Positions 1 to 6,933 of a stretch of 7,597 bases of DNA are shown here, piece after piece. Source of the DNA: Gammaproteobacteria bacterium (lineage in GTDB: Bacteria > Pseudomonadota > Gammaproteobacteria > Eutrophobiales > Eutrophobiaceae); contig JAAXHV010000412.1 in the NCBI GenBank assembly GCA_012270695.1, positions 636 to 8,232 on the forward strand, given 5' to 3'. A program made the position numbers and the translations under genes. Under the pieces are notes generated by a model. That model searched no databases and was not told the DNA's origin. It saw only the letters and a program-made list of their open reading frames with translations. Within the stretch, counting starts at the first letter, position 1; the number at the start of each line of letters is the position of its first letter.

Positions 1-1249
1 CCGTCATTTTCCAACCGACAAACAGTGCAATGAACAGGCCGCCTGCAGGTAACATCATATTGATTGAAATAGCCTCAATCGCTTGAAAAACGGTCATTCC
101 GTCGAAGTACCCGATAAAACCCAACGGATGGAAATCCTCCCAGATGTTAAAGGAAAAGACTGTCGCCAGTCCTAGCAGCCAGATCAAAACCCCGATTGAC
201 AACGTACACAGGGAGCGCCGCAGTCCGGTCTTCTCCATGGTATAAACCACAATGGACTCGACAATGGCGATTACCGACGTCATGGCCGCGACAACCATGA
301 GCAGCATAAATAAGATCCCCAGAAAAGTTCCTCCGGTAATCCTGGAAAATGCCAATGGCAGGGTGAGAAATACCAAGCCGGGGCCTGCTGCGGGTTCGAG
401 CCCGTTCATGAATACAATCGGGAAAACCGCCAGACCCGCTGTCAGCGCCACAACCGTGTCCAGGCCGACGATGATCAGCGAAGATCTGGGGATTGAGACA
501 TGGGCCGGGAGATAAGCTCCATAAACAGCAATCGCACAAGCGCCTGCCCCTACGGTAAAGAATGCCTGTCCGATCGCGCTTAATATGACCGGACCCGTTA
601 TTTTTGAGAAATCTATTGTAAACAGAAACCTGGCTCCATCCATGAAGCCGCCGGTGTAAACGGCGAATACGATCATGGACATGAGGATCAGGAAGATGAG
701 AGGCGTGAACAGTTTAAACGCCTTCTCCACGCCTCGCCGGATACCAAGGGCGACTATAAACAGCGACACCGCGAGGAATATCGAATGCCAGGTGATAAGC
801 GTGGCTGGATTGCTTAAATGCCCTGCGAAAATTGCCTGCACCATGTCGGGAGTGGCAACGGAGAACTCCCCCCTGGCCATTTTCACAACATAGGCCGGCG
901 CCCAGCCTGCAATAACGCTGTAAAAACTCACTACCAGGACCGCAAGGATGATGCCATTCCAGCCAATTAAACACCAGGCAGGTGTCACTTTCATTTCCCT
1001 TGCAATACTGATAAGCGATGCGATGGGGCTCTTTCTACCCCTTCTGCCGATTAACAACTCGGACATGTGGATGGGAATCGTAATGAGGAAAATACTTATA
1101 AGGTAGATCATTACAAACGCGCCACCGCCATTGGCCCCGGCTGCGTAGGGGAAACGCCAGATGTTTGCCAGACCTACTGCCGAACCAACCGCTGCAAGGA
1201 TAAATATCATGCGGGAGGACCATGTTTCATGGACCGGGCTGGTTTGCAT
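1..1249 (-). CDS. Sodium:neurotransmitter symporter (NSS) family transporter, partial (3' end off the left edge)
   Basis: Inner-membrane secondary transporter expected to couple Na+ entry to uptake of an amino acid or related amine. The frame is open for 416 codons from ATG at 1249 to the window edge. An in-frame TGA two codons upstream makes this the earliest possible ATG. TM1 (about residues 15-36) has the unwound family signature GSAVGLANIWRFPY, in which N29 matches a LeuT Na1 ligand and R32 the extracellular gate. TM6 is about 224-248 (AIGQAFFTVGAG). TM8 carries A321, T324 and S325, matching the LeuT Na2 site. TM7 has Asp264 where LeuT has Asn286, as I recall for many bacterial homologues. 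Family length is about 440-520 residues, so only the C-terminus is missing. It starts 16 bp after the oxygenase beta subunit, so it is probably the third gene of that operon, with only a weak ribosome site (TTGAG). Family confident; substrate unknown, with aromatic or hydrophobic amino acids the commonest for bacterial members. Confidence 0.93.
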   Translation of the reverse strand, partial: MQTSPVHETWSSRMIFILAAVGSAVGLANIWRFPYAAGANGGGAFVMIYLISIFLITIPIHMSELLIGRRGRKSPIASLISIAREMKVTPAWCLIGWNGIILAVLVVSFYSVIAGWAPAYVVKMARGEFSVATPDMVQAIFAGHLSNPATLITWHSIFLAVSLFIVALGIRRGVEKAFKLFTPLIFLILMSMIVFAVYTGGFMDGARFLFTIDFSKITGPVILSAIGQAFFTVGAGACAIAVYGAYLPAHVSIPRSSLIIVGLDTVVALTAGLAVFPIVFMNGLEPAAGPGLVFLTLPLAFSRITGGTFLGILFMLLMVVAAMTSVIAIVESIVVYTMEKTGLRRSLCTLSIGVLIWLLGLATVFSFNIWEDFHPLGFIGYFDGMTVFQAIEAISINMMLPAGGLFIALFVGWKMT

Positions 1250-1265
1250 AACTCAATGATACTGG

Positions 1266-1742
1266 TTATAACGGGACGGAGATTGGGCCCAGGATTGCCT
1301 GACTGTTAATCAAATCAACGCGTTTGGCTGCAATTTTCAGTTCACCGTTATCTGCGCGAAGGACGTGCTCACAGCTTCCTGCATAAACGATTTGATTGTC
1401 TTTCCTGTATTCCGCTACCTGTAGTGCTGAGGAGACACGGTATTCCTGTTTTTCGTCATCCAGGTCTTCCACGAGCACATTTGAAATGCAATGGACGGTG
1501 CGGGAGGGGATGGCCTGGGCATGATTCTTCGGATGTTTGAGCCAGTGCACCCGCACTCTCAACATATCGACGTCATCGTAAATGATGGACAATTCCTTAT
1601 CCGGTCGGGATTGTTCAGGCCTCAGCGGAATCCAGTAATAAGCATCTTCCGTAAACAATGCAAACCAGTCATCGAACTGTTTCCTGTCAAGCAGTCTTGC
1701 CTCGGTATATAAAAACGCCTCAATGACCTGTTTGTCGTTCAC
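1266..1742 (-). CDS. Ring-hydroxylating dioxygenase beta (small) subunit
   Basis: The 158-residue product is the small subunit of an alpha3beta3-type Rieske oxygenase, a cytoplasmic structural partner with an NTF2-like/cystatin-like fold. The N-terminus (VIEAFLYTEARLLDRKQF, then DWFALFTEDAYYWIPL at about 25-40) is the characteristic opening of this family. The later R-V-x-W-L-K-H and H-C-I-S-N-V segments also fit. Length is slightly below the usual 160-190. The start codon is GTG at 1742: the frame closes at a TGA (1767-1769) upstream, with no ATG, GTG or TTG between. No clear Shine-Dalgarno precedes it, so translation is probably coupled to the alpha gene, which ends 20 bp upstream. Presence of a beta subunit separates this enzyme from the alpha-only Rieske demethylases that act on carnitine or glycine betaine, and favours a ring or alkyl hydroxylating role. 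Family assignment firm; substrate not deducible. Confidence 0.92.
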   Translation of the reverse strand: MNDKQVIEAFLYTEARLLDRKQFDDWFALFTEDAYYWIPLRPEQSRPDKELSIIYDDVDMLRVRVHWLKHPKNHAQAIPSRTVHCISNVLVEDLDDEKQEYRVSSALQVAEYRKDNQIVYAGSCEHVLRADNGELKIAAKRVDLINSQAILGPISVPL

Positions 1743-1762
1743 TGGCTGATTGATGGTATCGG

Positions 1763-3061
1763 TTAATCAGAAGCAAGACAGGCCGACATGTATTCACGCC
1801 ACGCGGTGAACTGGCTGCGCATGGGCAACTCAGAAAAACCCTCACCCGTAATCGCATCCTGATCATCAGCCATATCATGCATAAGACCGTTGGCAAACAA
1901 TACCCAGTCACCCGCGGAACTCATCAATCCTTCCTGTATATTGGCCAGTGTAGCCAGGTCGTCCTGCAGTATGATGGATGCCGATGAGTTCGTTGCGTTG
2001 GCGAACTTTACCGCAACCTGGTCATATTCCTGTGGAGCGCCTTTCAACCGGAACACGTAAACCGACACTTCCGTACGGTCAACGGCGACGGGTCGAAGCA
2101 CCTTCATTGTCTGAAATACAGACTGCAACATTATCTGCGGATAAATAATATTAAAGTGCCGGGGTTCGTTCAGTATGGATTCAGTCTTGCCGACACCGTA
2201 ATTTTCTACCATTGCAGTTTCATAATTCTTTTCCGCTTCCGGGCTTACCTTGGTCTTGATTGGTATGGCAGCCAGGTAGCTGTGACCATGTCGGAAAGCT
2301 CTCAGCCTGGATTTACCCAACATGCCTGCTGCCTGGTTATTACCCGACATGACATCCTCTGCTCGCATGCTGAATTCCTCCACGCGTCCCTTTTTACCTG
2401 CTTCATTGGATGCTGCATGAATAAAGGGTGGGTGAGCCGCATCCGAAATATTTTCCAGTAACAGTTTCCAGTTGCCGGGAAATACATGTCTGTGAATGCC
2501 GGAAATGAGTTCCACAGCGCCTTCGGGCGAGCGATCTACCAGGTTATCGATAGCGGACAGCATCGGTCCTAGCGCTTGTTCCAACCCCGGTCCGCCCTTG
2601 CTCAGGTTGATAAAAATAAATCCCCGGTAATTTACCATTCGTGGTACGGCCCTCACGTTCAAACCAGATTCGGCTCCAGTGGTATTACCATAATCACCAT
2701 GCAGCGACGAACTGATAAAACGCCCGTCCGTATCAAACACCCAGCCGTGATAGGGGCAGCGAAACGGCCGCGCATTGCCGCTTGCAGCTTCACAGATTTT
2801 TGCTCCGCGATGAGGGCAGCGGTTAAACAGCACCTTGATATCATCGCCATGCCTGACCACGATGAGTGTCTGTCCGGCAAGCTGTGTGGTAATGAAGTCT
2901 CCCCGGTCGGGGACCTGGCTTTCGTGTCCTGCGAACAGCCATGAACGGTTGAATATCCGTTCCCTCTCCAGTTCAAAGACTGCCGGGTCGATATAGACCC
3001 GGCGATGAACGCGATCTTTCCGGACTAAATCGGCAAGGTTATCAGTGGCAGGCTGTTTCAT
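1763..3061 (-). CDS. Rieske [2Fe-2S] ring-hydroxylating oxygenase alpha (large, catalytic) subunit
   Basis: Catalytic subunit (432 aa, usual size) of a two-subunit Rieske non-heme iron oxygenase, which uses O2 and electrons from a reductase chain to hydroxylate or dihydroxylate its substrate. The N-terminal Rieske domain (about 38-155) has the cluster ligands in C82-P-H84 and C102-P-Y-H105. The C-terminal catalytic domain (about 185-425) has N204-x2-D207-x2-H210-x4-H215, giving the two iron histidines and the bridging Asp that links the Rieske centre to the mononuclear iron of the next subunit. The third iron ligand is probably D367 or D368 in QDDLATL. No catalytic residue is missing. The beta-subunit gene follows 20 bp downstream. 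The TATAAT box lies 9 bp from the ATG, and the only SD-like run (AGGGA) is just 3 nt from it, so the mRNA may be nearly leaderless. General look is benzoate/anthranilate/cumate-type, but I cannot name the substrate. Ferredoxin and reductase genes are not in the window. Confidence 0.96.
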   Translation of the reverse strand: MKQPATDNLADLVRKDRVHRRVYIDPAVFELERERIFNRSWLFAGHESQVPDRGDFITTQLAGQTLIVVRHGDDIKVLFNRCPHRGAKICEAASGNARPFRCPYHGWVFDTDGRFISSSLHGDYGNTTGAESGLNVRAVPRMVNYRGFIFINLSKGGPGLEQALGPMLSAIDNLVDRSPEGAVELISGIHRHVFPGNWKLLLENISDAAHPPFIHAASNEAGKKGRVEEFSMRAEDVMSGNNQAAGMLGKSRLRAFRHGHSYLAAIPIKTKVSPEAEKNYETAMVENYGVGKTESILNEPRHFNIIYPQIMLQSVFQTMKVLRPVAVDRTEVSVYVFRLKGAPQEYDQVAVKFANATNSSASIILQDDLATLANIQEGLMSSAGDWVLFANGLMHDMADDQDAITGEGFSELPMRSQFTAWREYMSACLASD

Positions 3062-3070
3062 TATTCCCTG

Positions 3071-3100
3071 ATTATATGAAAGAATGCTCAGGTAGGTCTA
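3071..3100 (-). promoter_or_regulatory. Predicted sigma70-type promoter for the oxygenase operon
   Basis: On the minus strand a perfect TATAAT (-10, 3071-3076) is preceded by an 18-bp spacer and TAGACC (-35, 3095-3100, 4 of 6 matches to TTGACA). Transcription would begin near 3063-3065, only a few bases before the ATG at 3061. This makes the message leaderless or nearly so. The -35 box abuts the large inverted repeat, which would place that repeat at roughly -36 to -100, a usual zone for activator binding. The boxes are seen directly; activity is inferred. Confidence 0.5.
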
Positions 3101-3163
3101 ACCGGGATTTCTCATCAGGTGATGCGAGGATGGCAACAAGTCACCTGATAAGAAATCCGGGTT
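3100..3163. repeat. Large imperfect inverted repeat in the divergent control region
   Basis: Two 23-bp arms, 3100-3122 and 3141-3163, are reverse complements with 21 of 23 matches, separated by an 18-bp loop (3123-3140). The arm core reads CCGGGATTTCTCATCAGGTGA on the left, written here only as GGATTTCTCATCAGGTGA, and TCACCTGATAAGAAATCC on the right. The left arm includes its own short dyad, CATCA-GG-TGATG (3113-3124). The structure sits almost at the centre of the 124-bp divergent spacer. It could be a paired operator (arm centres about 41 bp apart, near four helical turns) controlling both clusters. It could equally be a REP/MITE-like palindromic element, since its core recurs at 5774-5789. 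The repeat itself is certain; its role is open. Confidence 0.8.
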
Positions 3164-3185
3164 TACCGTCTCAGATGAAGTAAAT

Positions 3186-3779
3186 ATGATTATCGGGAAA
3201 TGTCAACGGTTACTTGATCGCCTGTCACTGGTATGCGACTGGATAGGGAAGGTCAATGCCTGGTTGTTGATTCCCATGTCCCTGGCAGTGATCGCTGCTG
3301 TTGTTTTCAGCCAATTCAATCTCAGCCGGCTGTTACAGTGGGAAACGGACCTGCCGCTACTGGGCCGGCAACTGACGGTCATCAGTGTGGTGGAGTTGCA
3401 ATGGCACCTGTTCGGCATATTTGTCCTGATCGGGGGTAGCTGGGTCCTGCAACATGACAGGCACATCCGGGTTGACCTGCTCTATGTCCGCTTTTCACCG
3501 CTATGGCGGAACATCGTGAATCTCATTGGCGACCTTGCCTTTTTACTGCCATTCTGCGCCGTCATTTTCTGGTTCTCCCTGGCGATGGTACAACGTTCGT
3601 ACCTGGCAGGAGAAGGTTCGGATTACGATGCGCTGATGGATCGTTACCTGATTAAATCTATCCTGCCGATAGCGTTTAGTTTTTTATTTATCAATGGATT
3701 ATTACGTATAGTTTACACAACACTTGAAATAATTCAGATTGCGAGCCGGGGGGATGATAAAGGAGTGAAAACGGAGTAA
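3186..3779 (+). CDS. dctQ: TRAP transporter small permease subunit (DctQ family)
   Basis: Small membrane subunit (197 aa) of a tripartite ATP-independent periplasmic transporter, which imports carboxylates, amino-acid-like or aromatic acids using an ion gradient. Four hydrophobic segments are visible at about 25-45, 67-88, 112-134 and 156-180. The family-typical stretch E70-LQWHLFGIFVLIGG and, after TM2, D91-R-H-I-R-V-D97 support DctQ. E-L-Q-W-H-L-F resembles the subgroup often labelled mannitol/chloroaromatic-type, whose small subunit is somewhat longer than classic DctQ. The ATG at 3186 has only a weak purine run (GATGAAG) upstream. It is the first gene to the right of the control region, and the large permease begins 2 bp after its stop. 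The name dctQ is a family label, not a claim about dicarboxylate transport. Confidence 0.93.
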   Translation: MIIGKCQRLLDRLSLVCDWIGKVNAWLLIPMSLAVIAAVVFSQFNLSRLLQWETDLPLLGRQLTVISVVELQWHLFGIFVLIGGSWVLQHDRHIRVDLLYVRFSPLWRNIVNLIGDLAFLLPFCAVIFWFSLAMVQRSYLAGEGSDYDALMDRYLIKSILPIAFSFLFINGLLRIVYTTLEIIQIASRGDDKGVKTE

Positions 3780-3781
3780 CC

Positions 3782-5131
3782 ATGCCGGAATACATCTTGC
3801 CGGCGTCCATGGTCATCAGCCTCCTGGCCGGAATCTTTTCCGGCTATCGGGTTGCGTTTCTCTTGGGCGGCCTGGGTGTCCTGTTCAGTTATATCGGGAA
3901 TATTCCGTTTCGTTTTCTGGGAGTGGTGGTATCGCGCATCTATTCCAACGTGGTGGAAAACTGGCTGCTTATCGCGATCCCGCTGTTTATTTATATGGGC
4001 CTGATGCTGGAGCGTTCCGGACTGGCAAGCAATTTGCTGGAGTCGCTTGAGCGTCTGTTCGGTCGGGTGCGAGGGGGCCTGGCTGTCTCGGTGGCGGCCC
4101 TGGGTATCATTATGGCTGCCAGTACCGGTATTATCGGCGCCTCGGTGGTTATGCTCGGGGTACTGGGTTTACCCCTGATGCTGAAAAAGCAATACGACCC
4201 GCATCTGGCGACCGGAACAGTGATTGCTTCCAGTACCCTGGGGATCCTGATACCGCCCAGCATCATGCTGGTACTGGTTGGCGATATATTGCAGCTATCG
4301 GTAGGCGACCTGTTTCTCGCCGCTATTTTCCCCGGACTGATCCTGGGCGGACTGTATATCCTTTATATTCTGGTAGTTGGTTACCTCTATCCGGAGAGGG
4401 CGCCTGCCGCGCCCGTCGATGACGGTGTCCGGGGTCTTACCCTGTTTTTCCAACTGTTGCGGGACTTGTTTGCGCCGGTATTCCTGATCCTGGCAGTCCT
4501 GGGTACCATCGCCCTGGGTATCGCTACGCCGACGGAAGCTGCGGGCCTGGGCGCCCTGGGAATCACCTTGCTGGCCGTGTTCACCGGCCGGTTCAGGTTT
4601 CAGGATCTCAGGGAAGCGGTCTTCGAAACTTCAAAGATCACTTCCCTCATTGTCTTTGTGCTGATAGGCGCAACCTGTTTCAGCGTCGTTTTCAAACGCC
4701 TGGGTGGCGAGCGCATGATCGAGGAGGCCGTGTTTCACCTGGCGCTTGGGCCTTATGGCACGCTTACGCTCCTCATGCTGACAATATTCATCCTCGGCTT
4801 TTTCCTGGAATGGCTGGAAATCAGTTTTATCGTCTTACCCCTGTTCGCTCCCATAGTGGCGGGACTGGATTTCGGTCTCGGACTGACCAGTACCGAGATA
4901 TTGCTCTGGTTCGCGATACTTGTGGCGATTAACCTCCAGACTTCATTCTTAACGCCGCCGTTCGGCTATGCCTTGTTCTTTTTAAAAAGTGTTGCGCCTG
5001 CCGGGATAACGTTACCTGTTATTTATCGCAGTATTATTCCTTTTGTCGTGCTTCAGCTGATCGGATTAGCCATTGCGGTATTATTTCCACAGGTGATGCT
5101 GTGGCTGCCTGGACAAGTTCTTGGAAATTGA
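3782..5131 (+). CDS. dctM: TRAP transporter large permease subunit (DctM family)
   Basis: Large membrane subunit (449 aa, normal length) forming the transport channel of the TRAP system with the preceding DctQ protein. It is hydrophobic throughout, with about 12 membrane segments. Family landmarks: MAASTGIIGASVVMLG near 111-126, TGTVIASSTLGILIPPSI near 144-161, GIATPTEAAGLGALG at 246-260 and LQTSFLTPPFGYALFF at 385-400. The internal symmetry of the two halves (SSTLG...PPS and LQTSFLTPPFG hairpins) is that of the ion-transporter fold. ATG at 3782 has a good ribosome site, GGAG at 3773-3776, 5 nt ahead and inside the end of dctQ, so the two are co-translated. The periplasmic binding protein DctP, which defines substrate and is required in known TRAP systems, is not adjacent; the next gene is a DUF1989 protein. 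Substrate therefore cannot be inferred from this locus alone. Confidence 0.96.
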   Translation: MPEYILPASMVISLLAGIFSGYRVAFLLGGLGVLFSYIGNIPFRFLGVVVSRIYSNVVENWLLIAIPLFIYMGLMLERSGLASNLLESLERLFGRVRGGLAVSVAALGIIMAASTGIIGASVVMLGVLGLPLMLKKQYDPHLATGTVIASSTLGILIPPSIMLVLVGDILQLSVGDLFLAAIFPGLILGGLYILYILVVGYLYPERAPAAPVDDGVRGLTLFFQLLRDLFAPVFLILAVLGTIALGIATPTEAAGLGALGITLLAVFTGRFRFQDLREAVFETSKITSLIVFVLIGATCFSVVFKRLGGERMIEEAVFHLALGPYGTLTLLMLTIFILGFFLEWLEISFIVLPLFAPIVAGLDFGLGLTSTEILLWFAILVAINLQTSFLTPPFGYALFFLKSVAPAGITLPVIYRSIIPFVVLQLIGLAIAVLFPQVMLWLPGQVLGN

Positions 5132-5156
5132 ATATTGTCTAGCAGAGTTGATTTCC

Positions 5157-5161
5157 GGAGG
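5157..5161 (+). promoter_or_regulatory. Ribosome binding site deciding the DUF1989 start
   Basis: GGAGG lies 8 nt before the ATG at 5170 but only 2 nt before the in-frame ATG at 5164. Normal spacing (5-9 nt) favours 5170 as the true start, giving a protein two residues shorter. Confidence 0.6.
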
Positions 5162-5169
5162 GTATGACT

Positions 5170-5775
5170 ATGGCAGGCACCGGCATTGATATCCCCGGCT
5201 ATGAAGGCCGCGCGGTCCGGGTTGATCAGGGGTCTGTTTTCCGGGTGCTCGACGTGGAAGGCTGCCAGATTGCCGATATGTTTATTCTGTCCAATGACAA
5301 TCCGCATGAGTACTTCAGTCCGGCCTTGACGCGCCAGGTCATCTTCCGGCTGACGCCCAAACCGGGCAACATCCTGTACAGCAATCGCCGCCGGCCCATG
5401 CTCACCTTCCTGGAGGATACATCTCCCGGCCGGCACGATATGGCCTTTGCACCCTGTGACCCGGGTTTTTATGTTGACCTTGGGGCGGATGCCTCGCATC
5501 CCAACTGCCGTGATAATTTTTACCGGGCCATCAAGGAACTGGGCATCAGTATGGAGCCGCCGCCGGACCCCTTCAACCTGTTCCAGAATACGGTGCCGAA
5601 AGCCGACGGTGATTTCGCAGTCGGGCAGACCCTCAGCAAGGCCGGTGACTATGTTGAGTTCAGGGCTGAAATGGACGTGATAGTCGTGGTAACAGCCTGT
5701 TCAGCGGACTTGCCGTTTGACGGCATCGAACCCATCGGTGGAAAGTCCACCCCATTGCGCATCCAGGTTGTTTAG
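5170..5775 (+). CDS. DUF1989 / urea carboxylase-associated family protein
   Basis: A soluble protein of 201 aa (203 if ATG 5164 is used). Family features, numbered from 5164: GSVFRVLDVEGCQIADMF (23-40), C98-D-P, S111-HPNCRDNF (111-119), DPFNLFQN (135-142) and GDYVEFRAEMDVIVVVTACS (161-180), ending just after a Pro-Leu-Arg-Ile strand. H91, C98, H112 and C115 are candidate metal or catalytic residues; this is inference from their placement. Known members are encoded beside urea carboxylase, and one paired set (CgdAB) has been shown to be a carboxyguanidine deiminase in guanidine breakdown. Here only one copy is seen and there is no carboxylase, so that exact reaction may not apply. It sits 38 bp after dctM and two genes before a ureohydrolase, which suggests a role in handling a guanidino, urea or related C-N compound. 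Family confident, reaction unknown. Confidence 0.9.
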   Translation: MAGTGIDIPGYEGRAVRVDQGSVFRVLDVEGCQIADMFILSNDNPHEYFSPALTRQVIFRLTPKPGNILYSNRRRPMLTFLEDTSPGRHDMAFAPCDPGFYVDLGADASHPNCRDNFYRAIKELGISMEPPPDPFNLFQNTVPKADGDFAVGQTLSKAGDYVEFRAEMDVIVVVTACSADLPFDGIEPIGGKSTPLRIQVV

Positions 5776-5789
5776 CCCGGATTTCTCAC
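5774..5789. repeat. Third copy of the CCCGGATTTCT repeat core
   Basis: AGCCCGGATTTCTCAC overlaps the DUF1989 stop codon (5773-5775). It matches the outer ends of both inverted-repeat arms at 3100-3163, with 13 of 16 positions against each. It lies alone, with no inverted partner nearby, and fills most of the 24-bp gap before the MFS gene. A 13/16 match with an uninterrupted 11-base core is unlikely by chance in a window this size, so a dispersed repeat family is the simplest reading. Whether it is regulatory or mobile in origin is not shown. Confidence 0.55.
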
Positions 5790-5799
5790 AAATTTTCGG

Positions 5800-6933
5800 A
5801 TGCAGACCAGCGACCCCATCCGACACGTTATCGGTACTTGCTCCGCCCAGGTACTGGCAATCACAGGAGCCATCCTGTCTCCACTGATTGTAGGTGGCCT
5901 GATCACCGGACTGACTATCGGGGAAGTTGAAGCAGGCGCTCTGGTAACCCTCGAACTGCTGGTCATGGGCATCACCAGCATCCTGATGGCGCCCATCAGC
6001 GTCAGGATACCGTATCGGCTCCTGGCGCTTGCAGGAGGCATCATGCTGCTTGTGGGGCATGCCTGCTCTGCAACGGTAGCGGGTCTGGATGAACTGTATA
6101 GGTGGCGGGTACTGGCAGGGGTGGGCTGTGGTTGCCTGGCGGCGACGGTCAATGCCGCGATTGCCCAGGCGCGCGCACCGGACCTGTTATACGGTCTGTC
6201 CTGGGCTGCAGCCTATATCTTCACCTCCGTCATGGCTATCATGATTACAGAGAGCAACGACCTGGTCACCCATGACATTGTGTATGGCTCCCTGGCCGTC
6301 ACGCTGTTGATTTTCCTGCCTTTGCTCTGGTTCGTACCGGAGCATGGCAGTGCGTCGTCAGCCTCGCTCTCGTTACCCGCGGGGAGTGTCGGCGTCGGTT
6401 GTATCCTGATGGTCGGCATCATGGTCATCGGTATCAGCATGATGGCGTATTACGCTTTTCTGGAACGTCTGGCAGTACAGATCGGCGCCGCTCCGGCTGA
6501 AACCGGCCGCATCGTTGCAGGGGCGCAGGTTGCCGGCATCATCGGTGGGCTGCTTGCCGCGCCGGTAGCCGGTAGGTTCGGTCTGGTGGCCGGACTGTGC
6601 GCAGTCTCGATTTTGCATGCCGTGACGATTACGCTGGCCATCTGGACAGACTCAGTTCTCGCGCTGGGAATAATCGCCTTTTTTGAGGCCGTGCTATTCA
6701 TTATAATGATACCTTTGATGCTGACCCTGGCGGCAGGCATCGATGCTAAAGGCCGTTGGGCGGCCATTGCCGGTGGGGTATTCGTGCTCAGCACCGCGCT
6801 TGGTCCTGTTTTTGGTGCGTTTCTCATAGAAAAGACGGGATATGATGCAATTGCCTGGATACAATGGCCTGCGGTGCTGTTGGCTGTCAGTATCTTTATC
6901 AGGGTAAACCCCGGCAGCACCAGGCAGCGCTGA
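5800..6933 (+). CDS. Major facilitator superfamily-type transporter
   Basis: Very hydrophobic protein of 377 aa with about 11-12 predicted membrane segments in two halves. The linker is polar (about 180-195, EHGSASSASLSLP). Residues R101-R103-LAGVGCGCLAATVNAAIAQ (TM4 region) resemble the MFS TM4 pattern (arginine then glycine/alanine-rich helix). The second half ends with a GRWAAIAGGVFVLSTALGPVFGAFL-like helix, which is MFS-like. Length is at the short end of the superfamily (about 380-450). The ATG at 5800 is the first possible start after the upstream stop: the frame is the same as that of DUF1989, separated by TAG plus eight sense codons. No Shine-Dalgarno is evident, so translation may depend on reinitiation after DUF1989. 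Direction of transport and substrate are unknown. Position in the operon suggests uptake of the pathway compound or export of a product. Confidence 0.8.
   Translation: MQTSDPIRHVIGTCSAQVLAITGAILSPLIVGGLITGLTIGEVEAGALVTLELLVMGITSILMAPISVRIPYRLLALAGGIMLLVGHACSATVAGLDELYRWRVLAGVGCGCLAATVNAAIAQARAPDLLYGLSWAAAYIFTSVMAIMITESNDLVTHDIVYGSLAVTLLIFLPLLWFVPEHGSASSASLSLPAGSVGVGCILMVGIMVIGISMMAYYAFLERLAVQIGAAPAETGRIVAGAQVAGIIGGLLAAPVAGRFGLVAGLCAVSILHAVTITLAIWTDSVLALGIIAFFEAVLFIIMIPLMLTLAAGIDAKGRWAAIAGGVFVLSTALGPVFGAFLIEKTGYDAIAWIQWPAVLLAVSIFIRVNPGSTRQR

Noticed and set aside
147..1223. Several antisense and shifted ORFs inside the first 1.2 kb (for example 252-515, 675-893, 147-539, 714-974, 1035-1223)
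   Set aside because: All overlap the uninterrupted NSS frame (1249 to 2, minus strand), which carries clear family motifs; these ORFs show none.
2156..2944. Plus-strand ORFs at 2156-2461 and 2576-2944
   Set aside because: They lie antisense to the Rieske alpha subunit, whose motifs are complete; the translations look like reverse-frame artefacts.
1763..3061. Alpha subunit as a carnitine/betaine-type Rieske demethylase, which would fit a nitrogenous substrate
   Set aside because: Those enzymes are alpha-only as a rule; here a true beta-subunit gene follows 20 bp downstream.
3062..3185. Inverted repeat as a transcription terminator
   Set aside because: It lies between divergent starts, so no transcript is expected to end there, and no T-run follows either arm.
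5132..5163. Possible terminator or promoter between dctM and DUF1989
   Set aside because: The 32-bp gap shows no hairpin with T-run and no paired -35/-10 boxes; it looks like a plain operon spacer with a ribosome site.
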